Source: Protopterus annectens
Lineage: Eukaryota; Chordata; Ceratodontiformes; Protopteridae
Length of the DNA: 64,000 nucleotides
Direction: 5' to 3'
NCBI RefSeq assembly: GCF_019279795.1
Contig: NC_056725.1
Location: 1,610,232,728 to 1,610,296,727 of the forward strand
In this document: positions 1 to 9,726 of the stretch, piece by piece
How positions within the stretch are numbered: the first letter of the stretch is position 1
Layout of the letters: each line of letters opens with the position of its first letter
Notes under the pieces: generated by a model
What the model was told of the DNA's origin: nothing
Seen by the model: the letters and a program-made list of their open reading frames with translations, nothing else
Database searches by the model: none
Program-made: the position numbers and the translations under genes

Positions 1-19
1 TTGGCTCTGGAGAAATTTT

Positions 20-700
20 TTACAGTGATTTCCCTAATGGGGGTGGGATGTGGATGTCTAGGGTGATTAGCTTGTGGTCGGATCTGACCAACGAGGAATT
101 GACCTCTGGTGTTGAACACCAGTTTCCCATGTTGGTAATGACCAGGTCTAGGATATTGCTGCCCCTGGTGGGGGTGCAGATAAGTTGATCCAAGGCATTG
201 GAATATATGAATTCCAGAAAACGTTGAGCACAAGAGTTGGTACATGAGTAGTTTTCCCAGTTAATGGTGGAGTAGTTGAAATTGCCCATTATTAGGATGT
301 TAGGTTGTACCCTAATATTTTCCAGTGTATCAAGAAATGAGGAGTGGGAATCCAGGGGCATGGTGGGGGATCTGTAGCAAGCCACAATTTGGATTGCGGT
401 CTTCCCAAAGTTAGTTGCACTTGGAAAATTTTGGATGCATTATGCTGAGCAACTAACCTGGAGGTGTGGATATCCTTAATGAATATGGACACGCCTCCGC
501 CTTTAGTGTTTCGGTCCAGGTTAGGTGGCCGAAAGGTGTGGTATGAATTATAGCCTGGTAATACAGGGGTGCTGCCTGGAGCCTTTAATCAGGTCTTTGT
601 CACTGCACAGATGTCGATGTTCTCCATTTTAAGGAGTGCCTCCATTGAGTGCATTTTGAGGTTTAGACTTCTAGCATTGAGTAGCATTACCCTCAGATTT
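20..700 (-). pseudogene. CR1-a endonuclease domain (broken)
   Basis: Exonuclease-endonuclease-phosphatase fold that nicks target DNA for target-primed reverse transcription. Reading leftwards, one piece (about 492-292) carries the segment with FIKDIHTSRLVAQHNAS. A second frame (385-20) carries ACYRSPTMP, IMGNFNYSTINW (family G-D-F-N motif, here with N for D) and RSDHKLITLDI near the C-terminus, which holds the catalytic Asp-His pair. At least two frame changes and several stops lie between 700 and 385. The intact-frame sister is at 32218-32889, which is how the missing parts were recognised. A copy of a dead or dying LINE, not a host gene. Confidence 0.8.
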
Positions 701-716
701 TGCTCGCTTGTACCTG

Positions 717-1684
717 TTACAGTGGTGAATTTGTCATTTGAACCTTGCCTAAAAAAGGCACTATAGAGGTGATAAGAGCCTTAGCCAGTATCTGGAATCC
801 TAAGGGTGACAGGTGCAGGCCATCTCTGGCAAAGCATTGTGGTTTGTCGATCATGTCATCCCAGGCAGACAGATACTGGATCCCCTTAGAATGACACCAG
901 AAGCTTAGCCAATTGTTGAAGTCAATCATTTTGTCCTTCTTCTGTGGTGTCATTATGGGTGATGGCAGATGCTACTCAGGGCTAGGGTCATACCTGCCTG
1001 GGCTACAAGATTAGACAACTCTTCCATGTCTCTTTTCATGTAGTCCAGGGAGGTACGTCTCAGGTCATTCACACCAACATGGACAATGACAGAGTCATAG
1101 TTGTACTTGTTGTGGAGTGACCTGAGTGCATGCATTATGTGGTGGATCCTGGCACCCGACAGGCAGCTGACAGTAACTTTCTCCTTGTTTAGCCTGGTGA
1201 GTGGAACATCAGTGTGCCTGACTATAGAGTCACCTATGACTAGAGTATTGGGTACGTTGTTATGCCTTATGGGCTTTGGTTGACTGGCACACTGAGTATG
1301 TGGGCTGTCATTTGGGTTGTGTTGGGGGGGGGGTGGAGGTTGCTTGCATTTCTGCTTTGAAGGTCCCTGTTGCTTGAGCAGATATTTATTGAGAGCCTCC
1401 ACGTATGTAGTTGTGTGTTTTGTGTTTCTGTGTGTGTGTTTTGGTGGTGTTGGTTTTGAGGGGCTATGTGATGAGTGTAGTGTGGTGCAAGTATTTACCT
1501 TTTCCTCATGACTTTCTTGCCCAGTCTTGGGTGAAGAGAACTTTGTCTCCAGTTTGGCTATATAAGTACATCTCTCACAAGTTGTAGTGTTGGGTGGTAG
1601 TAGGAGAGGGTTGTCTGTGTTCATGAGGCAATTGCTGCATTGCCCCAAGATGCCCAGATTCCTCAGGTAGACAGGAGAAAACAC
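717..1684 (-). pseudogene. CR1-a ORF1 with SGNH esterase-like domain
   Basis: ORF1 of the LINE, in two frames joined at about 953 by a frameshift. The first 243 codons (1684-953) begin with a Cys-rich stretch (CSNC, then CERC), which may bind zinc, followed by a low-complexity Pro/Thr/His region with poly-Pro. Next comes the esterase block: GDSIVRHTDVPL (nucleophile Ser in G-D-S), GARIHHI and VIVHVGVNDLRR (block III G-x-N-D). The last piece (953-717) holds ARDGLHLSPLGF, the D-x-x-H block of SGNH hydrolases. In CR1-group LINEs this protein is thought to bind RNA or membranes; the enzymatic role is unproven. The ATG at 1684 opens the frame, but no upstream signal was checked. Confidence 0.8.
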
Positions 1685-1690
1685 CAGGAG

Positions 1691-2100
1691 CTGACCCTTA
1701 CATGCCTGGATAGTTGCTTATTTATTAAGTACTAAAACCTGTTTTCCTCTAGACAAGTTATGAAAGTTGAGTGCTGTAGTAATTTGTAGCTTATTTTGTG
1801 CTAACAATGAGTTCTGAACAAGTGCTGAATTCAAAAAAACAGATTTGAGTGCTGAAACTAAAAAACTGGCTAGATCTAAAAAAATTAAGCTAGAAGGATT
1901 CCTTCCAACACAGAAAGGCTTGGGGGCTCAGAAGCTTACAAACAGTCCTGGATACAGCAAATCTGTATCTGGACTAGACTACTTATAGGAAAGCCAAAAA
2001 ATAAGCTTAGAATTTTTTTTTTTTTTTTTTTGTAAAGTGGAAAGGAGAACGGAGGAGCAGAACCTAAGTGGGTTGTCCTTCTCAATAACTTAGTAATAGC
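1691..2100 (+). other. Retroviral leader / gag N-terminal remnant, no LTR seen
   Basis: Lies between the CR1-a 5' end and recognisable gag. It is A-rich with several short open pieces on the plus strand, including an ATG at 1808 that reaches a stop after 13 codons and a T-run at about 2013-2031. A gag N-terminus (matrix) may lie here in broken form. No LTR, primer-binding site or TATA-like promoter could be recognised, so the 5' end of the provirus is probably lost. Confidence 0.4.
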
Positions 2101-2103
2101 ATC

Positions 2104-3211
2104 AGCACCTCCGCCTCCCTTACCAGAATATGAAGCAAGTGAACAGGTTAGTCCACCCCCACGATATCCTGTAGTCACTGAAGATAGAGATATTATGAAA
2201 CTAAAACTGACTAAAGTTAGAGATCCCATCAGGACCAGGTCCCGAACAAAGGCAGGTGACTCAGATGAAGACATCGAGTTATGGCAAATGGTTAAGAATT
2301 CACAATCTATAAGTGAAGAAGAAATATGCCAACTTATAGAAGTACCCAATCCTCAGGTAGGTCAAGACAATCAGGATCCAACTATTTTAGTGTATAGACC
2401 TTGGACTCCGGAAGACATCCGGAAAGCTAGTGAGGGAATTCCCCATCCAAAGGTTAATTTTAGAAAATTCTCAGAAGATTTACAAGAAATGAGGCTGAGT
2501 TATAATCTAAATGGAGAAGAGATAGAAAAGGTAGTTAGACAGATTGTAGGGCCAGATTGGTACATGATTAGTGGGAACTGGAATCCCCGTGATGCTGCAC
2601 AAAGACCCCTCCCGCACAGCAGCGCAGAATTAGACACCAGAGTAAAAGGTCTGACAGACCACATCTCTGAAAAATGGAAACCTAGGGCAGACTGGACTTG
2701 CATTAATCAATGCATCCAACAAGAAGGTGAAACAATTGACCGGTATTATGCCAGATTGTTAGAATGTTTTAATAACCACTGTGGAATGCAGGTTCCTGAA
2801 GATCAAACACAAGATTCCCCATATGAACAGCAATTAAAAAATGCATTCTTAAAGGGCAGTAGTGCACCTATAAGCAGTTTTATTACGAAACACATGGTAG
2901 ACCATCATACAAGCAGGTTACAATCATTACTTGAATATGCTAGGCATGCCGAAAGGCATTTTAATAGCAAAAAGAAAAAGAAAGCTCAAGTATTTTCTGT
3001 AGAAGATGGAGCAGAAGTTTATGTAGTACAGTCTGGGAAAAAAGGCAAGAAAAACACGCAGGGAAACAAACAATCTGATCAATGATCAGAGGACTTTGAA
3101 GGGCGGAAGAAAAGGGGAGAGTGTTTTAAATGCGGTAAAAAGGGACATTTGGCAAGGGATTGCAAGAAAAACAGGAAGGCAGCAACGGAAGACCAGGAGG
3201 GTGAGGACTGA
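2104..3211 (+). pseudogene. gag: ERV gag (capsid and nucleocapsid)
   Basis: Structural polyprotein remnant. The open frame extends upstream of the ATG at 2195 through a proline-rich stretch (PPPPLPEY, then PPPRYP) resembling a late-domain region. The capsid part follows; around 2700-2770 the segment QQEGETIDRYYARLLECF resembles the major homology region. A basic run (KKKKKAQ) and a Lys/Gly-rich tail lead to a TGA at 3083-3085. Past that stop, same frame, a single CCHC zinc knuckle is seen (C-F-K-C-G-x3-H-x4-C, 3120-3161). The frame ends with TGA at 3209. The 3083 stop would remove nucleocapsid, so the gene is broken. Matrix is not recognisable. Confidence 0.85.
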
Positions 3212-3800
3212 CTGTATGGTAGTCAGGAATCACTAGAAGGGGCTAGCGAAGAAAGGACAAATGAGAATGTGATAGAGGGAGTAGAAGAAGTGCAGGAAGT
3301 TAGTGGCAATGAAGAAAATGAAATATTAGACCTAGCTTTATTGAGCTTGGAGCTCTATTTAGCAGACGCGAAACCAGAAGTTACACTCTTGGTAGAAGGG
3401 AGGGAAATCAAATTCTTGTGTGACTCAGGGGCATCACGAACCCTGATACATCCCTCCAAACTGCCAGAAAACACAGAGTCACCTGATTACATACTGGTCA
3501 AAGCAGTTAATGGACAGCTGTATCGGGAGTCTCGCTCCTGTAACATTGCCATAACTGATCCAGTTTCAGGGTTGACACAGAAAAGCAAAATTGTTGTTTC
3601 TGCAAAATGCCCAGTAAACCTCTTGGGCAGAGACCTCATGCAGCTATTTGGTATAGCAGTATTCCCAACCATGCAGGATATGAAAGCACAGCGACAAATT
3701 GATACCTTTGTAGTGCAATCAGAGGGTGAAATGTTTTATTGGTACAGCCAGGACTTGGTTATGACTGGTCCAGGGACTGTGACCAAAGAGTTAATGAATG
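3212..3800 (+). pseudogene. pro: ERV protease
   Basis: Retroviral aspartic protease, part of an open stretch up to 4210. The first ~60 codons are acidic linker (many Glu). The active-site block is FLCDSGASRTLI at about 3413-3448 (D-S-G-A), and the second conserved block is NLLGRDLMQLFGI (L-L-G-R-D) at about 3619-3657. Spacing between them is normal for retropepsins. It is in the same frame as gag, separated by the TGA at 3209. The protease part itself has no internal stop, unlike the flanking parts, but its expression would need read-through of two upstream stops. Confidence 0.9.
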
Positions 3801-6133
3801 TAGCCATCAGCAAGTTCCCCTCCCTTGACATTGATAAGCAACACCTGTTGCACTGTACCCTGTATTATTGTAACACACCAGGACCTGATAAGGAATATGA
3901 GCAAGAATTGTTTAAGAATCATGCAAATAGATTGATATTGCATAACCTGTACTGGGACACAGAGGGGAACAGTGTAGCCAGCTGTTCATTGCCCCAGGAG
4001 TTCTTTGCACTTTATAAATCTAATCGATTACCACAAGTTAGCTTAACCAAAAACAGAAACCTAGAATGGGCAGACCTAGGAGAAAAAGTCACGAAATGGG
4101 AGAAACAGACAGAATTAGAACTGTCAGAACAGGGAATACAAATACAGAAGCTGAATTGGATAACTCAGACCCACCCAGCTGTGCACTTGCAGTCTAGCGA
4201 GAACAGCTGATTGACACTCCTATTAAAGGAGGAAGAGAATGCCTTACGAGACATACCAGAGACCCTCTGGTCAACAGGAAAATCAGATGTAGGACTCATT
4301 CGTACAGCAGGACCAGTTACTATCACGCCAAAGTCAGCATTCAGACCACAAAAAAGACAGTATCCCTTAAGAAAAGATGCAGAGGCAGGGATAAAGCCTA
4401 TTATAGCAGCCTTACTTAAAGGAAGGATACTAGTAGAATCTCCCGATTCACCATGTAACACACCCTTATTTCCAGTTAAAAAGGCCAATGGAGAATAGCG
4501 TATGGTCCAGGACTTACAAGCTGTAAATGATGCAGTAATATGAAGGGCACCCACAGTGCCAGATCCACACACCCTGTTGAATGATTTGAAACCTCAACAA
4601 AAGTATTTTTCTGTGGTAGACATCAGCAACGCGTTCTTTTCAATACCGATACACCCTGACAGCCGGTATTGGTTTGCATTCACATTTCAGGGGAAAAGTT
4701 ATACATATATATGCGACTACCACACTGATATTTTGAAAGTCCAACAATATTCTCACAAGAAATGGCAAGTCACTTGGCGGGATTCACCGCACCAAGAGGG
4801 AGTCAGATTTTACTTTATGTTGATGACATCTTGCTGGCAGCCCCCACCCAGAAGGATTGTAGAGAAGATACCCTAGCACTTCTACGATTTTTAGCCACTG
4901 AAGGACATAAGGTAAATAAAAGTAAACTGCAGTTTTGGAAAAAACAAGTCAAATACCTGGGATATGTAATATCCAAGGAAGGTAGAACATTAGATGAGGA
5001 CAGAAAAATAGTAATTTTGCAAGCACCAAAACCCACTACCAAGAAGGAAATGATGTCCTTCCTGGGTACAACTAATTTTTGCCGGAGCTGGATTCCAAAC
5101 TATGCCTTGGAATCTGCACCTCTGACTGACCTTATATATAAAAAGCCTATGGCAGCGCAGGATTTGTTACAATGGACACCAGAGGCAGAATCTGCATTCT
5201 GCAAACTAAAGCAGTTAATAGCATCCTCTTTAGTTCTGGGATTGCCAAACTACCATAAACGTTTTTTCCAAACTGCAGATTGTAAGCAGGGTTACATGAC
5301 ATCAGTATTAACACAACAGCATAGGTTTAAGCAGTGCCCCATTACTTACTATTCATCACAACTAGACCCAGTGGCACGGTCCTTACCTCACTGTGTACAA
5401 GCAGTAGTTGCAGCTGCAATGGCAGTACAGGCTCCAGCCTCAGTAGTCTTGTTCCACCCTCTCACTTTGAGAGTACCTCATGCAGTCACGATTATTTTAC
5501 TACAAGAAAAGGTTGCATATTTTTCCCCTGCTAGGCATCTTTCCTGTATGACTATATTGTTGAGCCAACCTCATATGACAATTGAACGATGCACGACTTT
5601 AAACCCTTCTACTCTGCTCCCGACTCCTGAAGATGGCACACTGCACAGCTGCTTGCAGGTAATTGAGCAAAAGACACTACCTAGAACAGATATCATGGAT
5701 GTCCCCTTGGATGATGCCGAGGTGATATGCTACGTGGATGGCTCGTGCAAAAGGGGTCCTGCAGGACAGAACCTAGTAGGATATGCAGCAGTCTCTGATA
5801 CTGAGATTATAAAAGCAAAACCTTTACCACACAACTTATCTGCACAGGCAGAAGAATTGATTGCCCTGACATGGGCATGTACCTTAGCAAAGGGTAAATG
5901 TGTAAACATTTTTATTGATAGCCAGTATGCTTTTTCTACTGTACATGTTTTTGCGCAACAGTGGAAAAACCGGGGAATGATAACATCTACTGGCAAACCT
6001 ATAAATTATGCACAGTTTATTTTAGATCTTTTAGAATCTATTCAGTTACCTCAGAAAATAGCCATTTGTAAATGCACAGTTCACACCAAGCAACAAGATA
6101 GAATTATAAAAGGTAATGCGAGAGCTGATACAT
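3801..6133 (+). pseudogene. pol: ERV reverse transcriptase and RNase H
   Basis: Starts with a linker, then RT fingers and palm (about 4280-5000). Seen blocks include PLRKDAEAGIKPII, FPVKKANGE, VQDLQAVND, FSVVDISNAFFSIPI (first catalytic Asp) and LLYVDDILLAAP (YVDD, 4807-4842). In-frame stops occur at 4208, 4496 and 4541. Between about 4710 and 4770 sequence is lost and the frame shifts, so the protein is in at least two pieces. The connection leads to RNase H at 5700-6133, with CYVDGSCKRG, the Glu in QAEELIAL and IDSQYAFSTV; the domain ends at KGNARADT, exactly where the CR1 fragment begins. Confidence 0.9.
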
Positions 6134-6502
6134 AGGTTCATAGGTTCATAGGTTCATACTAGGCTATCTGCCCGAGGGCATTTACAAGCCCCTAGCATAT
6201 CGCTTGTACGCTACGCCACCCCTTTTAGTATGGGGAACTATACCCATTATTTTGCTGTGCCTCTGTGTGCAGCAGTGTTGAGGAGGTAATCCCTATCCTA
6301 TATCTTCCATCCATCCATTGGTCTTTCATTTTTTTGAACAAGGCCAGCGAGGTGCTCTGCCTCACATGTATTGGATTTTGTTCCACAGCATAGGAGTCTT
6401 TTGGGTGAATCTATATCTCCCCTCCAGCACGCTATATTAATAGCCGGAGGTTTCTTAAGTCCGCCCCCTTGTGGCTCTGATGGATCTAGATTTTTTGAGG
6501 TG
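6134..6502 (-). mobile_element. 5'-truncated CR1 3' end inserted in ERV pol
   Basis: Aligns by eye with the 3' ends of the CR1 copies at 29993 and 61812: the words tactaggctatc, aggcgctctgc-like and ccctccagca follow in the same order. The left end has three units of the 8-bp repeat aggttcat, the CR1 3' terminus on the minus strand. The right end matches to about 6502, after which retroviral frame resumes (KQAATEVF). The insertion therefore postdates the retrovirus and separates RNase H from integrase. The insert is about 370 bp. Confidence 0.85.
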
Positions 6503-7778
6503 AAGCAAGCAGCCACAGAAGTATTTCTTTTAAATGAGGAATTACAACCCTCTGAGATTTTAGATTTAGAAATGTTAAAAACAATGCAGACACTCATTAC
6601 GCAAGCTAAAAAACAACGATGGATAAAACGAGGAGCAATCCTCAAAAAGGGGCTGTACATCTCTAGAGAGGGAAAACCAATACTACCCTCTAATTTGTTC
6701 CGATATGCAGCTTTGTTGAGCCATGGGCAGTGCCATGTTTCAACAGGGGGGATGGTACAGCTGGTGAAGCAGGTGTTCACAACGTACGGATTTACAAACT
6801 ACTTTAAAAAATTTTGTTTGATGTGTCAGATTTGTAACAAACATCATGCACAAGGGGCGATAAAGCCCAAGCAAGGGAGTTTCCCTACACCACCATATCC
6901 ATTTCACATTATCTGTATGGATTTCATAGAATTGAACAAATGTGAAAATAAGAAGTATTGTCTTGTCATTGTAGATATGTTTTCCAGATGGGTGGAAGCC
7001 TTTCCAACCAAAAATCCAGATGCAGCTACGGCGGCAAAAGTGCTTGTCAAGGAAATCATTCCTAGGTTTGGTATTCCAGAAAAAATCTAGTGACAATGGT
7101 ACACACTTTGTAAATCAAACCATACAGCAGTTGAGTAAGCACTTTGGTATTTCTTTCAAAAATCATTGTGCATACCATCCACAATCTGCAGGGCTAGTTG
7201 AAAGGCATAATGGTATACTGAAAAACAAATTGAGAAAATTAATAGCTGAGACAGGGAAAAAGTGGTTATACTGTTTGCCCCTGGCACTGTTGAGCATGAG
7301 AACTGTCCCTACAGAAAAAGGATTGACTCCTTTTGAAAAATTATTTGGAAGGGCTTATTACACACCCCAGTGGAAACTTCTCATGTCATCAGACCAGGAA
7401 GCTGATTTCACACTAGCTGAATATATGCAAAAGTTGTTGAGTTCTAAACATCTGTTGCAGTCAAATTCTGTTTCAGATAGAAAACAAACCAAGACATCAG
7501 AAGTGGCAGTGTCGCCCGGAGATTGGGTGTGGATTAAAAACATCAAGAGGAAGAATTGGTCATCACCAAGGTGGGAAGATCCCTACCAGGTGCTTCTTTC
7601 GACACCCACTGCAGTCAAGATAGCAGAACGAGCTTCGTGGATGCACCTGACACACTGCAAGCTGGTTAAGAACTTTGAGTTGGACAAAAATCTTACCTCT
7701 CCATCAGGGCCCTCAGCACAAAGTCTGGCTAGAAAGGGGGGTCAGATCAATAGGACTGATCTGTCTCAACCCCAGTGA
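6503..7778 (+). pseudogene. pol: ERV integrase
   Basis: C-terminal part of pol. The zinc-binding HHCC block is visible as LSHGQCHVSTGG then FCLMCQICNKHH (about 6715-6845). The catalytic core has [23 protein letters not shown] and [19 protein letters not shown] at 7088 plus a one-base frame change splits the core between the first and second catalytic Asp, so the piece from 7020 is in another frame. The C-terminal region has GDWVWIKN and a [11 protein letters not shown] block resembling the GPY/F module. Reading continues to a stop at 7776-7778, shortly before env begins. Inactive as it stands. Confidence 0.9.
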
Positions 7779-7826
7779 AGAAACCATCAGTGCTTGAGGT
7801 CCTATTAGGACAGAGAGTAAGAGCAC

Positions 7827-8282
7827 GTGTCCAAAGAAAAAATGACGGAATCCAGTAAGATCCAAATACACCTACATGGAAGAGTCGGAGAAAACAGAAA
7901 TGCAGAACAACTGTTTCCACAAAAGTATTGCATAACCATCCTGTTGACTGTACTAGTGACAATAATCTTTTTGTTGTGGCCATTCCTTTTCTCAGCCACA
8001 CAAATTGATCTGAACAAGCGTGCAGAGTGGCACCCGAACTTTAACACTTACCAGGCAATCAAATATGTGTATGCTGAAACTTTCAATGTTTCGAATTGCT
8101 AGATTTGCACAGCTTTACCAACAGCATATGGGGGGTTACTGTTAACTTCAGTTCCCCTAGGAGCCAACAAGACCTGGGAAAACCTAATTCATGATACATT
8201 GGATGTTACATCACAAGATAAAGTAGCATTGCACTTGTCTGTTCGACAGAAGGAAACTATGTTTTTGAACTGCATGCTGCAT
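7827..8282 (+). pseudogene. env: ERV env, N-terminal fragment
   Basis: Open frame from the ATG at 7827 to a TAG at 8100-8102, with similar reading resuming to about 8282. Its residues 30-55 form a strongly hydrophobic segment (ITILLTVLVTIIFLLWPFLF), fitting a long-leader signal/membrane segment of a retroviral envelope. NVSNC and NKTWEN supply two N-glycosylation sites. The position right after integrase supports the call; no subunit cleavage site, fusion peptide or transmembrane subunit is present because CR1 sequence begins at about 8283. Assignment rests on position plus hydrophobic leader rather than on a named motif. Confidence 0.7.
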
Positions 8283-9190
8283 AAGTAAAGTAAGCGTAAA
8301 ATCTGCAGGAACATACCCAGTGCTTAGACTGTGGTTAAGGAGGGTACTCTGAGGTGCAGCTAACTTTTGCTTTAAGCTATTTAGGATGCAGACATGGATG
8401 TTGTCTGATCCCATACAGGCTGTGTTTTTAGCCTTGGAAAGGGCATTAAGGACTGTCCCTTAGAGATTAATGGGAAGGACATGTAGGAGGGATGTCTTGT
8501 GGTATATGAGGCAGTGACAGGGGGGAGAAGCTCTCACTGAACCTGTCTGCCTGCAGTTTAGCAATATCACCAGGTTCAGTATATTTTATGCCATTTACAA
8601 CATGTTCTGCACAAATCTGGGATTTTCCTCTGAGATTGCAGATGTAGCCGAAGAATGCCTTATGGTTACCTTTGGCTGGGGTGACATACTTAGACTCATA
8701 GTCAGCTTTGGATTTTTCACTGGTTTACTTATTTGCTTATTTAAGCTGTGAAGGCAGTACTTTGAGTTTGGGGACCATCTCTTACTGATTTTAGACAGCA
8801 GTTTATTTCTCCTGTTATGTAGTCTGTCTATGGTAGAAGTCCAGCAAGCATGTTTGTTCTTTCATGAGGAGCTTGCTTTTTTCCTCTTTGGTACAGCTGA
8901 GGCGATGAAGCTGTGAAGGTGTTTATAGAAGGCTTTGGTGTAAACCTTGGCATAGGTATCCTTGGCATCAGTAGAGACAGAAGCTATGAAACTAGTAATA
9001 TTGTCTCACAAAAGACTGTAGTAAGCATTGGAGAAATTTTTTATCTGGTTTTGGCTGGGGGAGGGTCAGACCTGATTATTACTTCTAGTGTGACTGACTG
9101 CTGTCAGATCTCACTAGAGATGACTGCACACTTAGGGTGTTGCCATGATCACCCATGTTCATACACGGCCTAGAATGTTTGAGGCCCTAT
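8283..9190 (-). pseudogene. CR1-b RT N-terminus and linker
   Basis: The frame 8414-8211 gives MGSDNIHVCILNSLKQKLAAPQ, then LNHSLSTGYVPADF, which matches the CR1-d block MGPDGASGCVLHELKDEL ... LSLFIGYVPIEW. That block is the start of the RT domain. The remainder up to about 9190 corresponds to the endonuclease-RT linker seen at 63400-63960 (words such as gaatgccttatggttacctttgg are shared), but is too broken to give a continuous frame. Confidence 0.7.
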
Positions 9191-9726
9191 TAGGGGTAAC
9201 AGCTAACTGGACCAGGGCATCTGAGTTTACAAAGTTCAAAAATCTCTTGGTGAGTGCATTGGTACAGGTGTAGTTAGACTGATTTATTGATGGGTAGTTG
9301 AAGTCTCCTGATGCTAGGGTGTTTGGTGGTAAATTGAGTGACTCCAGGAGGTCTAGGTGGGCATTGTGGGTGTCTGGGTTTAGGGAAGGGGTCCTATAAC
9401 CGGTGATTATTTGGAGTGTTTTTTTCTACAATAAGTTGTACTTGGAATAGTTCAAGGGACTCATTCAGCCTTACAAATCTGGAGGTGTATTTGTCTTTAA
9501 TAAAAACTGATACTCCTCCTCCTTTAGAGTTCCTGCTCCTGTTTGATAGTCTGAGTGAGTGGAAGGCATTGTAACCCAGTATGGCTGGGGTGCTTTTCAC
9601 AGCCTTGAACCAGGTCTCTGTGACTGCACAGATTTCAGCATTCTCCAAGGTGAGGGCAGCTTCCAGTGAGTGCAGTTTAGCAGCTTGACCCTGATGTTGG
9701 TTTTTGAGGAGCAATTTTTGTTGCAA
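9191..9726 (-). pseudogene. CR1-b endonuclease domain
   Basis: The frame 9726-9394 includes KLHSLEAALTLENAEICAVTETWF, which matches the endonuclease N-terminus of copy c (ENIDICAVTENWF), followed by GGGVSVFIKDKYTSRFV. C-terminal endonuclease sequence continues to about 9190 with breaks. The family Glu (in TETWF) is present; the Asp-His end is not legible. Non-functional LINE remnant. Confidence 0.75.

Larger units (their letters stand above)
1..1690 (-). mobile_element. CR1-type LINE, copy a (5' half; runs off the left edge)
   Basis: Minus-strand non-LTR retrotransposon. It reads from ORF1 (right) into the endonuclease (left), and RT and 3' end would lie left of the window. It is closely alike to the copies at 29993-33560 and 8283-10795, sharing the GDSIVRHTDVPL, DGLHL and NARSL-region endonuclease blocks. 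CR1 assignment rests on an ORF1 with an SGNH-esterase domain, the apurinic-type endonuclease and the 8-bp 3'-terminal repeats seen in the sister copies. Its 5' end lies at about 1690, abutting retroviral leader/gag sequence with no LTR between. Confidence 0.85.
1700..8282 (+). mobile_element. Endogenous retrovirus, gamma/epsilon-like, defective
   Basis: Plus-strand remnant in the order gag, protease, RT, RNase H, integrase, start of env. Gag ends in a TGA at 3209-3211 and protease continues in the same frame; same-frame gag-pol with stop suppression is the arrangement of gamma- and epsilonretroviruses. One CCHC knuckle and a YVDD polymerase box also fit that group. The copy has many stops and frameshifts, a CR1 fragment inserted at 6134-6502, an env cut at about 8282 by another CR1, and no recognised LTR at either end. 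Genus-level placement is inference; a phylogeny of RT would settle it. Confidence 0.85.
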
